DNA of 64,000 nt from HGM04593 sp045631205 (lineage in GTDB: Bacteria > Bacteroidota > Bacteroidia > Bacteroidales > Bacteroidaceae): positions 15,191 to 79,190 of the forward strand of contig JAZQUI010000007.1 in assembly GCA_045631205.1 (NCBI GenBank), read 5' to 3'. The notes under the pieces are model-generated. The model was not told where the DNA came from. It searched no databases and worked only from the letters and a program-made list of their open reading frames with translations. A program made the position numbers and the translations under genes. Below are positions 35,952-44,511 of the stretch, piece after piece (position 1 is the first letter of the stretch; every line of letters begins with the position of its first letter).

Positions 35952-36887
35952 TTACTTGCCCGACAGATAACGCTCGGCCTCCATCGCCGCACGACAACCA
36001 CTTGCAGCAGCATTTATCGCCTGACGATAGTGAGGATCGGCAACATCACCGGCAACAAAGACTCCGGGTACAAGTGTTTTCACTCCGCTTGCATCGGCAG
36101 GAACAAAATAGCCGGTCTCGTCTGTTTTCAAATATTTTTTAAAGATATCACTATTGGGTTTGTGACCTATCGCAAGGAAAAAGCCATCAACTGCTATATC
36201 ATAGTGCTTCTCGTCGGGCTCGCCCTTGCGTTTTACAAGATGAACACCCTCAACACCGTCTTCGCCAAAAAGACCTTCGGTATTATGTTCAAAAAGAACC
36301 TCAATCTTGGGATTGTTCAAAGTGCGGTCCTGCATAGCCTTTGAAGCACGCAGATAAGGCTTGCGAACAATCAGATAAACCTTTGCTGCAAGCGAAGCAA
36401 GGTAATTGGCCTCTTCACAGGCGGTATCACCACCACCTACCACCGCAACAACTTTCTTACGATAGAAAAAGCCGTCACAGGTAGCACAGGCACTGACACC
36501 CATACCCTGATACTTAATTTCATCGGAAAGACCGAGATATTTGGCAGCGGCACCTGTTGCAATAATCACAGTGTCAGCCTCAACCACATTACCGTCATCT
36601 ATGGTAACCTTGTAAGGAATTGTCTCGAAATCAACTTCCGTAACACTTCCCGCACAGATATCGGCACCCACATTTATAGCTTGCTTACGCATATTATCCA
36701 TAAGTTCGGGACCGGTTATGCCCAAAGGAAAGCCTGGAAAATTTTCAACTACGGTTGTCTGTGTAAGCTGACCGCCGGGTTGTATGCCCTCATAGAGTAC
36801 GGGCGAAAGGTTTGCACGCGAAGCATATATAGCAGCTGTGTAACCGGCAGGACCCGAACCGATAATCAAACATTTAGTCTTTCTCAT
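35952..36887 (-). CDS. trxB: Thioredoxin reductase
   Basis: NADPH-dependent flavoenzyme reducing thioredoxin. 311 residues. FAD loop IIGSGPAGYTAAIYASRA at the start, NADP loop VVGGGDTACEEANYL, redox pair CATC (Cys134, Cys137), and a terminal FAD motif VFVAGDVADPHYRQA. It is 19 nt downstream of the LolA-like gene and probably cotranscribed. Confidence 0.97.
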   Translation of the reverse strand: MRKTKCLIIGSGPAGYTAAIYASRANLSPVLYEGIQPGGQLTQTTVVENFPGFPLGITGPELMDNMRKQAINVGADICAGSVTEVDFETIPYKVTIDDGNVVEADTVIIATGAAAKYLGLSDEIKYQGMGVSACATCDGFFYRKKVVAVVGGGDTACEEANYLASLAAKVYLIVRKPYLRASKAMQDRTLNNPKIEVLFEHNTEGLFGEDGVEGVHLVKRKGEPDEKHYDIAVDGFFLAIGHKPNSDIFKKYLKTDETGYFVPADASGVKTLVPGVFVAGDVADPHYRQAINAAASGCRAAMEAERYLSGK

Positions 36888-36906
36888 ATATCGTATTTTT
36901 TATTTA

Positions 36907-37530
36907 TTACCTCATATCAACAATTTCAACGCCGGGAAAGTCCTCGACAGGACATTTATAAACACGGGCGTCGAACATACATTTCGGCTTATAGCCGTTT
37001 ATAAGAATTTTGGTATATCCTTGCCCGGCAACAAAAATAGTCATTGCTGTGGGACGCAGGCTTTCAGCATCCAGGGTTATTTCAACCTTATCGAAAGAGG
37101 CATCAGCCGAAGTGGCAGAGAGAGTAACCTGTTTCTTGCCACTCACACTCTTCACCTCACAATCATAACCCTCTTTATAAAGCCCCATAAGATAGACCGG
37201 GTTATATATTTGAGCCTCATCGGAACCGGCCTGTGTTATATACAATTCATTATTAGATGCCATATAGTTCCACTGCGTTTCACCGTCGCACCACAATCTC
37301 ATAGGGGAAATATGGAGCGCATACTTGCCACCAGCGAGTTTGAGGGCACCCTCGTCACTGAACTGCTCCTCACCGGCATTGTCGTACACCGTATAGGCAA
37401 ATGTCATCTGCACTGCCGCGTCAGCCTCAATCTTTTTCACAGCCTGTTCAAGCAAACCGGTTGCCTCGGGCGTTTGCGCAAAAAGCATCAAGGGGAGCAT
37501 CAAACATATTATAAAAAAACTTTTTTTCAT
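36907..37530 (-). CDS. LolA-like outer-membrane lipoprotein carrier
   Basis: 207 residues. Signal peptide (FFIICLMLPLMLFAQ), then a LolA/LppX-type half-barrel: FAYTVYDNAGEEQFSDEGAL, GGKYALHISPMRLWCDGETQW, VEITLDAESLRPTAMTIF. LolA ferries lipoproteins through the periplasm to the outer membrane. The ATG at 37530 gives a proper signal peptide; the longer frame runs into the duplicated upstream element. Bacteroidota have several LolA-like proteins, so assignment as the main LolA is likely from its place next to ftsK (as in other Bacteroidota) but not certain. Confidence 0.82.
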   Translation of the reverse strand: MKKSFFIICLMLPLMLFAQTPEATGLLEQAVKKIEADAAVQMTFAYTVYDNAGEEQFSDEGALKLAGGKYALHISPMRLWCDGETQWNYMASNNELYITQAGSDEAQIYNPVYLMGLYKEGYDCEVKSVSGKKQVTLSATSADASFDKVEITLDAESLRPTAMTIFVAGQGYTKILINGYKPKCMFDARVYKCPVEDFPGVEIVDMR

Positions 37531-37540
37531 ATTCACCTTA

Positions 37541-37589
37541 TTATATAAAGATACAAATATCAAAATTATATAAAGATACAAATATCAAA
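37541..37589 (-). repeat. Perfect 24-bp direct repeat upstream of lolA-like gene
   Basis: Two identical 24-bp copies (37541-37564 and 37566-37589) with one base between them. Read on the minus strand each contains GATATTTG, one mismatch from the TAnnTTTG -7 box. The second copy overlaps the ftsK stop codon. May be a duplicated promoter or operator in front of the LolA-like gene. Confidence 0.75.
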
Positions 37590-40074
37590 GCAACTGTTTC
37601 AAACGGAATTCAAGGTCGGCCTCGTCGGCACAAAGCACCTGGCGGGGCTTGCTGCCCTCCTGCTCGCCAACAAGACCTGTCTGGCACAACTGATCCATTA
37701 TGCGACCGGCACGATTGAAGCCCACATTCAATTTACGCTGTATGAGCGATGTTGAGCCCTGCTGATGGATTACCACTATGCGGGCAGCATCGGCAAAGAG
37801 AGGGTCGAGTTTGTCGGAAGACAGTTCGCCACGCGTAGCAGAGCCACCACCATCGCCCGACACTTCGTCGGGTTCGGGAAGTATATATGCAGTGGGATAC
37901 CCCTGCTGTTTTGCAATATGTGCACACACACGTTCCACCTCCTTGGTTTCAACAAGAGCACACTGCACACGCACAGGGTCGTTTCCGGCAAGGAAAAGCA
38001 TATCGCCACGACCTTGCAACTGGTTGGCACCCTGGCGGTCGAGAATAGTGCGCGAGTCGATAACCGAGATTACACGGAAAGCCATACGCGCAGGGAAGTT
38101 AGCCTTTATGGTACCTGTAATAATATTTGTTGTGGGGCGCTGTGTTGCAATAATCATATGAATACCCACGGCGCGCGCTTTTTGAGCAATGCGAGCGATA
38201 GGCTGCTCAACCTCGCGTCCGGCAGTCATCATAAGGTCGCCATACTCGTCAATTATAACAACGATATAGGGCATAAAACGATGTCCTTTTGTGGGCAGCA
38301 ACTCTTTATTAAGATATTTCTCGTTATACTCCTTAACCGAGCGCACCGATGCCATCTGCAATAGTTTGTAGCGGTTATCCATCTCCACACAAAGAGATTT
38401 CAAGGTGCGCACCACTTTATTTACATCGGTGATTATGGGTTCATCTTCGCCTTCGAGTTTTGCAAGGAAATGCTTTTCAAGCACGTTGTAAAGACTGAGC
38501 TCCACCATTTTAGGATCGACCATCACAAATTTCAGATAAGCGGGGTGCATCTTGTAGAGAAGAGAAGTGATTATCGCGTTCAAACCAACCGACTTACCCA
38601 TACCTGTTGCACCGGCAACAAGCAAGTGAGGCATTTTTGCCATATCAACCATAAAGACATCGTTCGAGATGGTCTTTCCCAGCGCAAGCGGCAAAGCCAT
38701 ATCGGTCTCCTTGTATTTTCGGCTGTTGAGCAACGATGCCATAGGCACAATCTGCTTGTTGGCATTAGGAACCTCAATACCCACAGTACCCTTACCGGGA
38801 ATGGGCGCAATGATACGGATACAGAGAGCAGAAAGGCTCATTGCAATATCATCCTCGAGATTCTTTATCTTTGAGATACGTATGCCGGGAGCGGGAGTTA
38901 TCTCATAGAGCGTAATTGTGGGACCAACCGTTGCCTTTATAGAACTGATTTTTATTTCAAAGTTACGCAGTACCTCCACAATTTTCTCCTTATTGGCATT
39001 CTGCTCGTTCATGTCGATTGCATGAGCAGTCTGCTCATATTTATCGAGCAAGTCAACCGTAGGAGGTTTGTAATAACTCAACTCATCTTTGGGATTTATG
39101 GGGCGCAACATATCGCCACCGGTATCATCGTCACCGGCAGCCTCTTCCACCTCCATCTTTATGGGAGAAGCATCGGGAGATGCAGCACGTGCCGCCACCG
39201 CATCGAACCGCGCTGCAATATCATCAGCAGGCTCTTCGGGCAAAGATTCCGGCTCTTCTTCAACCTCCATTACAATATCATCTTCTTCGGCCATAGGCTC
39301 CTCGACAGGCATATCTTCCAAATCGTATTCAACGACATTATCGACAGGAGGCTCTTCTGAAATAATCTCACCGGTTTCTTCATCTACAAATTCTTCCGTT
39401 ACATTCTCGACAGATTCCGCCGGCTCTTCACCTGCAACCTCGGCTTCATTTTCCGAAACCTTGGGAATAAAACTGAAAGAAAGTATTTTTTGCAACCAGG
39501 TTATCGTCTCCCTGGTTATGTAGGTCATAAGAATTATAAGCGTTACAACAAGCAGCAGCACCACCCCGACAACGCCTATTTTGTCCATAAGCCAAGCACT
39601 CACAAATTCTCCGTGGCGGCCACCGGGCGACATAAAACTGCCGGCAAAGAAATCACCAAGCAGAAAAGCGAAGAAGACCGAGCCCCACACCACTGAAAAA
39701 ACGGTAATTATAAACCATTTGGTAAGGTCGGGACGGCGAATGTTCATAAGGCGAAGCATTAGAGCCACAAGGAATGGCACCACAAGAACCGACGACCAAC
39801 CGAAACTGCCGTTTATGAGAAAATCGGCAAAGAGCGCACCACTCTTGCCCGATGTGTTTTCAACAACAGCTTCCGCACCCTCTGCCATAGCATCCATTGC
39901 GCTCTGGTCGGCACCTCCCGACGAGAAGAACGAGAGGAAGGAACTGCAAATAAATATCGCAAGAACTCCCGAAAAGAGTCCAAGAAAAAAATGCAGTGTC
40001 GGGTTGCTTAAAACAAATTTTATTTTCTTGAGAACAGGAGCTTTTTTCTCCTGCACGGTATTTTTCTTCGCCAT
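37585..40074 (-). CDS. ftsK: DNA translocase FtsK/SpoIIIE family
   Basis: 829 residues. Four hydrophobic segments lie in the first 200, followed by an acidic Glu/Pro-rich linker (about 200-330). The beta domain and RecA-like motor carry Walker A GATGMGKS (Lys494), Walker B IVVIIDEYGDLMM, and RPTTNIITGTIKANFPAR. The C-terminal winged-helix gamma domain (KLNVGFNRAGRIMDQL) reads polar DNA motifs. It pumps the chromosome termini through the closing septum during division. First gene of the ftsK-lolA-trxB-manA run. Confidence 0.95.
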   Translation of the reverse strand: MAKKNTVQEKKAPVLKKIKFVLSNPTLHFFLGLFSGVLAIFICSSFLSFFSSGGADQSAMDAMAEGAEAVVENTSGKSGALFADFLINGSFGWSSVLVVPFLVALMLRLMNIRRPDLTKWFIITVFSVVWGSVFFAFLLGDFFAGSFMSPGGRHGEFVSAWLMDKIGVVGVVLLLVVTLIILMTYITRETITWLQKILSFSFIPKVSENEAEVAGEEPAESVENVTEEFVDEETGEIISEEPPVDNVVEYDLEDMPVEEPMAEEDDIVMEVEEEPESLPEEPADDIAARFDAVAARAASPDASPIKMEVEEAAGDDDTGGDMLRPINPKDELSYYKPPTVDLLDKYEQTAHAIDMNEQNANKEKIVEVLRNFEIKISSIKATVGPTITLYEITPAPGIRISKIKNLEDDIAMSLSALCIRIIAPIPGKGTVGIEVPNANKQIVPMASLLNSRKYKETDMALPLALGKTISNDVFMVDMAKMPHLLVAGATGMGKSVGLNAIITSLLYKMHPAYLKFVMVDPKMVELSLYNVLEKHFLAKLEGEDEPIITDVNKVVRTLKSLCVEMDNRYKLLQMASVRSVKEYNEKYLNKELLPTKGHRFMPYIVVIIDEYGDLMMTAGREVEQPIARIAQKARAVGIHMIIATQRPTTNIITGTIKANFPARMAFRVISVIDSRTILDRQGANQLQGRGDMLFLAGNDPVRVQCALVETKEVERVCAHIAKQQGYPTAYILPEPDEVSGDGGGSATRGELSSDKLDPLFADAARIVVIHQQGSTSLIQRKLNVGFNRAGRIMDQLCQTGLVGEQEGSKPRQVLCADEADLEFRLKQLL

Positions 40075-40127
40075 ATCCTATTCTTTTTCTAACAATATCC
40101 CCAAATTATAAATAGAGATAAACATTG

Positions 40128-40187
40128 CGAAGATATAAAAAAAACAGATAGCATCGCCCCTATCTCCGCTATTTTTTTGTAACTTCG
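40128..40187. promoter_or_regulatory. Divergent -7 elements of ftsK and DUF5063 genes
   Basis: TATCTTCG on the minus strand (40135 down to 40128) faces ftsK; TAACTTCG on the plus strand (40180-40187) faces the DUF5063 gene. Both use the TTCG variant of the box and both are followed by C. Neither has a good -33 match. Confidence 0.4.
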
Positions 40188-40231
40188 CGGCAAATTGAAA
40201 AGAAACCGATAAAAACAACGAAAAAGGAACT

Positions 40232-40783
40232 ATGGAGAATAGCAACGACATAGTATTCAGCCGCGACACAGTGGAATTCGTAACCGTAGCGGCAGAGTTT
40301 TGCGCATACGTTGAGCGCGCCAACGAACACACACGCAAGGAATTTGTGGGCACCATGCTCAAAATACTTCCCCTACTCTACCTCAAAGCACAAATGCTGC
40401 CAATGGAGGAGAGAGCAAGCGAGGACGACCTTGAAGATTTCGTAACCGAAGACAGCTACGAAATTCTGCGTATGACAATAGCCGGCCTTCTCGCCGACAA
40501 GGATGTTTACCTCGATGTTTTTGTCGAGGATATGAAATACAGCGATACTCCCATATCGAGAAACATTTCGGAGGACATTGCCGACATCTACCAGGATGTA
40601 AAGAATTTCGTATGCCTTTTCCAAACAAGCATAAACGAAACAATGCACGATGCCATCATCGAGTGCAACGAACACTTCCGCCAATACTGGGGACAAAGAA
40701 CAGTGAACACACTGCGCGCACTCCACGACATTGCATACAACAGCGAGCCCGACGAAGAGGATGACGAGAATGAAATTTTTTAA
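40232..40783 (+). CDS. DUF5063 protein
   Basis: 183 residues, all-helical and acidic, without signal or membrane segments. Matches the Bacteroidota DUF5063 pattern (FVTVAAEFCAYVERA, LLYLKAQMLP, EHFRQYWGQRTVNTLRALHDI). Function unknown. Its end overlaps the start of the exonuclease gene, and the trio DUF5063-exonuclease-rlmI is tightly packed, suggesting an RNA-linked role by association only. Confidence 0.82.
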   Translation: MENSNDIVFSRDTVEFVTVAAEFCAYVERANEHTRKEFVGTMLKILPLLYLKAQMLPMEERASEDDLEDFVTEDSYEILRMTIAGLLADKDVYLDVFVEDMKYSDTPISRNISEDIADIYQDVKNFVCLFQTSINETMHDAIIECNEHFRQYWGQRTVNTLRALHDIAYNSEPDEEDDENEIF

Positions 40784-41357
40784 CGCACACATAGAAAAAA
40801 GCGAAGTTGCGCAGATGCCCACCCTGCTATACCCGGGGCGCATCATAACCATCGACACTGCCGAGAATGTAGAAAAAGCGGTCAAAGCCCTGTCAAAAGA
40901 AAAAATTCTTGGGCTTGACACCGAGACACGCCCGTCGTTCCGCAAAGGGGTGCAATACAACGTATCACTCTTGCAGCTCGCCACGGCCGATACCTGTTTT
41001 CTAATACGTCTCTGCCGCACCGGTATGCCCGACTCGCTGATTTCATTGCTCGAAAACCCTGAAATTCTAAAAATCGGCGTGTCGTTGCACGATGATTATC
41101 AAGCCCTCGCCCGCCGCAAAAGATTCAAAGCCGGCGGTTTTTTCGACCTTCAGAAATATGTAAGCACATTCGGAATCGAAGAGATGAGCCTGCAGAAGAT
41201 ATACGCAATAATATTTGGCGAGAGAATATCAAAAAGCCAACAGCTCACAAACTGGGAACACGACGTACTTACCGACAAACAGAAACAGTACGCAGCCACC
41301 GACGCTTGGGCCTGCCTCAAGATATACAACCGACTGAAAGAAATTGAAAACAGATAA
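40770..41357 (+). CDS. RNase D-like DEDDy 3'-5' exonuclease
   Basis: 195 residues, a bare DEDDy domain without the HRDC tail of full-length RNase D. Exo I LGLDTETRPSF (Asp and Glu), Exo II GVSLHDDYQAL (Asp), Exo III YAATDAWACLKIY (Tyr-x3-Asp). It would remove nucleotides from 3' ends of RNA or DNA. The start at ATG 40770 overlaps the upstream gene by 14 bp; ATG 40761 is an alternative. RlmI follows 9 nt later. Confidence 0.9.
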   Translation: MKFFNAHIEKSEVAQMPTLLYPGRIITIDTAENVEKAVKALSKEKILGLDTETRPSFRKGVQYNVSLLQLATADTCFLIRLCRTGMPDSLISLLENPEILKIGVSLHDDYQALARRKRFKAGGFFDLQKYVSTFGIEEMSLQKIYAIIFGERISKSQQLTNWEHDVLTDKQKQYAATDAWACLKIYNRLKEIENR

Positions 41358-41366
41358 AGAGAAACT

Positions 41367-42548
41367 ATGGAAAAATCCGTAATACTCAAACGCGGCAAGG
41401 AAGAGTCTCTGCGCCGTTTCCACCCCTGGATATTCTCGGGAGCAATCGCACGTATCGATGGCAAACCCGAAGAGGGCGAAATTGTAACCGTTTACACAAA
41501 CAGCGGCGAATTCATTGCTCGCGGCCACTACCAGGTGGGCAGCATTGCAGTGCGTGTACTCACCTTTAACGACGAACCCATAGACCAGGCGTTCTGGAAC
41601 CACCGCATAGCCACCGCATACGACTTACGCCGCAGTACCGGTGTTGCCGACCGCGCCGACAACGACACCTACCGCCTTGTACACGGCGAGGGCGACTGCC
41701 TGCCGGGCCTCATCATCGACATTTACGGCCCAACAGCAGTTATGCAGGCTCACAGCGTGGGAATGCACGTAAACCGCAATGAGGTTGCCGAAGCACTAAA
41801 GAACACAATGGGCGAGAGCCTCAAAAACATCTACTACAAATCGGAAACCACACTACCCTTCAAAGCCGATATCAGCAAAGAGAACGGATACATTATGGGT
41901 GGTGATGCCGAAAATGTTTCAACCGAATATGGGTTGAAATTCCACATCGACTGGATACGCGGACAAAAGACCGGTTTCTTTGTTGACCAGCGCGAAAACC
42001 GTTCTTTGCTCGAGAAATACGCAAAAGGACGCAAGCTGCTCAACATGTTCTGCTACACAGGAGGTTTCAGCATATACGCCTTGCGCGGTGGTGCCGAAGT
42101 TGTACACTCTGTTGACTGTTCGGCAAAAGCCATTGAGCTTACAAACGCAAACGTAGCAATAAACTTCCCCGGCGACACACGCCACGCTGCATTTGCCGAG
42201 GATGCCTTTGACTATCTTGAGCGCATGGGCAGTAATTACGACCTCATAATTCTCGACCCGCCCGCATTTGCCAAGCACCGCGACGCCTTGCGCAATGCCC
42301 TCATAGGCTACCGTCGCCTTAACGCAAAAGCGCTTGAAAAGATACAGCCGGGAGGAATACTCTTCACCTTCTCATGCTCACAGGTAGTAAGCAAGCAGGA
42401 TTTCCGCACAGCAGTGTTCACCGCAGCAGCAATGGCAAAACGCAACGTGCGCATTCTGCACCAGCTCACCCAGCCGGCCGACCACCCCGTAAACATATAC
42501 CACCCCGAAGGAGAATACCTTAAAGGTTTGGTACTTTACGTTGAATAA
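41367..42548 (+). CDS. rlmI: 23S rRNA (cytosine-C5) methyltransferase, RlmI family
   Basis: 393 residues. The N-terminal PUA domain (RRFHPWIFSGAIARIDGKP) is followed by an EEHEE-type linker domain and a C-terminal Rossmann methyltransferase: SAM loop MFCYTGGFSIYALRGGAE, acidic LIILDPPAFAK, and catalytic-cysteine region FTFSCSQVVS. E. coli RlmI makes m5C1962 in 23S rRNA; the same target is inferred. Third gene of the DUF5063 operon. Confidence 0.92.
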   Translation: MEKSVILKRGKEESLRRFHPWIFSGAIARIDGKPEEGEIVTVYTNSGEFIARGHYQVGSIAVRVLTFNDEPIDQAFWNHRIATAYDLRRSTGVADRADNDTYRLVHGEGDCLPGLIIDIYGPTAVMQAHSVGMHVNRNEVAEALKNTMGESLKNIYYKSETTLPFKADISKENGYIMGGDAENVSTEYGLKFHIDWIRGQKTGFFVDQRENRSLLEKYAKGRKLLNMFCYTGGFSIYALRGGAEVVHSVDCSAKAIELTNANVAINFPGDTRHAAFAEDAFDYLERMGSNYDLIILDPPAFAKHRDALRNALIGYRRLNAKALEKIQPGGILFTFSCSQVVSKQDFRTAVFTAAAMAKRNVRILHQLTQPADHPVNIYHPEGEYLKGLVLYVE

Positions 42549-42580
42549 TTTGCTTTTACCCGAAAAAAGCACGGGAAAAA

Positions 42581-42612
42581 TTTTGCCAATTAAAGCAAAT
42601 ACACTACCTTTG
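42581..42612 (+). promoter_or_regulatory. rpmE2 promoter
   Basis: TTTTG (42581-42585), 19 bp, TACCTTTG followed by C (42605-42612). Leader of about 70 nt before the ATG. Confidence 0.75.
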
Positions 42613-42684
42613 CACCTCGAAAGCTTATATACACGTTTTGTCGCGTGTTAACGGCATATAAAGAACATAAAACAAAGTAATAAA

Positions 42685-42936
42685 ATGAAAAAAGACATTC
42701 ATCCCACAGCTTATCGCCCCGTTGTATTCAAAGATATGTCAAACGGCGATTGCTTCCTTTCACAGTCAACCTGCAACACAAAGGAGACTATTGAATTCGA
42801 GGGCGAGACATACCCCTTGATTAAACTTGAGATTTCAAACACATCTCACCCCTTCTACACCGGTAAAGCAAAACTCGTGGATACAGCCGGTCGCGTAGAC
42901 AAGTTCATGAGCCGTTACGCAAAAATCAAGAAATAA
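42685..42936 (+). CDS. rpmE2: 50S ribosomal protein bL31, type B
   Basis: 83 residues. Begins MKKDIHPTAYRPVVFKDMSN, contains TCNTKETIEFEGETYPLIKLE and ends GRVDKFMSRYAKIKK. It has no zinc-binding CxxC pair, so it is the zinc-independent paralogue, which in Bacteroidales is normally the only bL31. Monocistronic with a perfect palindromic terminator. Confidence 0.97.
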   Translation: MKKDIHPTAYRPVVFKDMSNGDCFLSQSTCNTKETIEFEGETYPLIKLEISNTSHPFYTGKAKLVDTAGRVDKFMSRYAKIKK

Positions 42937-42951
42937 TAGATGTAACAAAGC

Positions 42952-42990
42952 AAAAAGGTGTATTAAGCGCGCTTAATACACCTTTTTTAT
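42952..42990 (+). terminator. rpmE2 terminator
   Basis: Perfect 36-bp palindrome (AAAAAGGTGTATTAAGCG and its complement) ending in a T-run, 15 bp after the stop. Confidence 0.93.
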
Positions 42991-43011
42991 TTTACACACA
43001 ACACAAGTAGT

Positions 43012-43914
43012 ATGAAACACATTCTATACACACTCGCACTTGCCACCATTTTTGCAGCATGTAGCGGAGGCGATAGCATCGGCGCAATAGGCACCGCCGA
43101 CCCCAACAACACCAACGCAAATACAAACACAACCAGCAGCAAATACGCTGCACGCTACGAAATTCCCGCAATCAACGACGACGATGTATTCCTCACATAC
43201 ACAACAAGAGAAAGCGGAAAGGAACAGGTGACTTATAGCGTATCGTACAACACCACACGTCGCCACGCACGTTGGATTGCCTTTACTTTTGAGGGCGGCA
43301 ACAAGGCAACAAACTGGAACAGAAATGATTGGAAAAAAACCGAATGGAAAGGAGACCCCTGGGATTACGCCCCTGAACTGCCAGCAGAAGACCAAATGGA
43401 TTCAAGCCGCGGTATATATTCTATATACGGACTCAGCGGATACGACCGCGGTCACCTTGTAGCATCATACGACCGCCTATACTCACAGGACGCAAACAGG
43501 CAAACATTCTACTCGGTAAACATGTCACCCATGCGTTCGACATTCAATCAGGACGGCCCGTGGAACAAACTCGAAACAAAAATAAACAACCGAAGCTACG
43601 GGTGGGCAGTAACAAACGATGTCCTCTACGTTGTCAAAGGAGCAACCATAAGAGAGGGCGAGTACGATGTAAAGAACACGCTAACCATTCCAAAAAAATA
43701 CTTTATGGCACTTGTACGCAAAAAAAGCAATTCATACTATGGAATCGCTTTTCTTATGAACCATAACAACAATACAGGAGGCAATTTAAGCGACTATGCA
43801 ATAAGTATAGACGAACTTGAAGAAATCACAGGCATAGACTTTTTCTGCAACCTGCCCGACAAACTTGAAAACACACTCGAAAGCAGCAAGGATTTGAAAT
43901 CCTGGAATCTTTAA
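43012..43914 (+). CDS. DNA/RNA non-specific endonuclease, lipoprotein
   Basis: 300 residues. Lipoprotein signal (LALATIFAACSGG), a Thr/Asn-rich spacer to about residue 45, then a beta-beta-alpha-metal nuclease domain. The catalytic motif reads YDRGHLVAS with His148, followed by the metal-site asparagine region NMSPMRSTFNQDGPWNKLE. The Serratia-type DRGH is intact. It should degrade nucleic acids outside the cell or in the periplasm, giving nucleosides that pathways such as uridine kinase can use. Close to rpmE2 but separated by that gene's terminator. Confidence 0.92.
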   Translation: MKHILYTLALATIFAACSGGDSIGAIGTADPNNTNANTNTTSSKYAARYEIPAINDDDVFLTYTTRESGKEQVTYSVSYNTTRRHARWIAFTFEGGNKATNWNRNDWKKTEWKGDPWDYAPELPAEDQMDSSRGIYSIYGLSGYDRGHLVASYDRLYSQDANRQTFYSVNMSPMRSTFNQDGPWNKLETKINNRSYGWAVTNDVLYVVKGATIREGEYDVKNTLTIPKKYFMALVRKKSNSYYGIAFLMNHNNNTGGNLSDYAISIDELEEITGIDFFCNLPDKLENTLESSKDLKSWNL

Positions 43915-43936
43915 GAATTAAAGCTACAAGCATATA

Positions 43937-43966
43937 AAAAAGCGAACATAATCGTGTTCGCTTTTT
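43937..43966. terminator. Bidirectional terminator
   Basis: AAAAAGCGAACA - TAATCG - TGTTCGCTTTTT, 12-bp perfect stem between the convergent nuclease and peptidoglycan-binding genes. Confidence 0.92.
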
Positions 43967-43974
43967 GTGTTTTA

Positions 43975-44511
43975 TCAATTGGAAGTTCTGCGCCACCTGT
44001 GTATTTTGCGCAATTCCTTAATGGTTGTAGTACCAACAATTCCATCGTCATACAACCCCGAAACTTTTTGAAACAATTTTACAGCCCGCAACAACTCGCC
44101 ATCGTAGAGAACCGCACCGCTCTTTGTATAGGAAACCGCCTTTTCATCTATATAAAGGTTTTTAACCATTATCTCGGCAAGTTTCTTTACATCGGCACCT
44201 GTATCGCCACGCATAATAACACGGTCGCCAAGCGAATACTTACGCTCCGAATAAGCTACCGAATCGGTCTTCTTTTCAACCGCAGCCTTTGCAGCCACCT
44301 TTTTGGGAGCAACAGAACCCTTCTTTGCTGCCGGTTTTTTACGCGCAACTTTTGGCTCCGGTTTCTTTTTCACGACAACCGTATCGGCAGGCATCTTATT
44401 AAAGAGCAGTGTCGTATCAGCGGGTAAAAAAACACGACAACGCGCCGGGGCGGGCTCAAGAAAAAGCAACAGCGCAAATGCAAGCAAAAATCTCAGCACA
44501 GCGTTAACCAT
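43975..44511 (-). CDS. Exported peptidoglycan-binding-domain protein
   Basis: 178 residues. Signal peptide (LRFLLAFALLLFLEPAPA), then a Lys/Ala/Pro-rich stalk of about 60 residues. A C-terminal PG_binding_1 domain follows (YSLGDRVIMRGDTGADVKKLAEIM, YDGELLRAVKLFQKVSGLYDDGIVGTTTIKEL). The stalk resembles linkers that bury in the cell wall. No enzymatic domain is present. It overlaps the upstream RluA stop by 8 bp, so it is translated from the same message. Confidence 0.87.
   Translation of the reverse strand: MVNAVLRFLLAFALLLFLEPAPARCRVFLPADTTLLFNKMPADTVVVKKKPEPKVARKKPAAKKGSVAPKKVAAKAAVEKKTDSVAYSERKYSLGDRVIMRGDTGADVKKLAEIMVKNLYIDEKAVSYTKSGAVLYDGELLRAVKLFQKVSGLYDDGIVGTTTIKELRKIHRWRRTSN

Noticed and set aside
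36681..37004. Plus-strand frames across trxB and the LolA-like gene.
   Set aside because: Both minus-strand genes are complete with family motifs; the plus frames are shadows.
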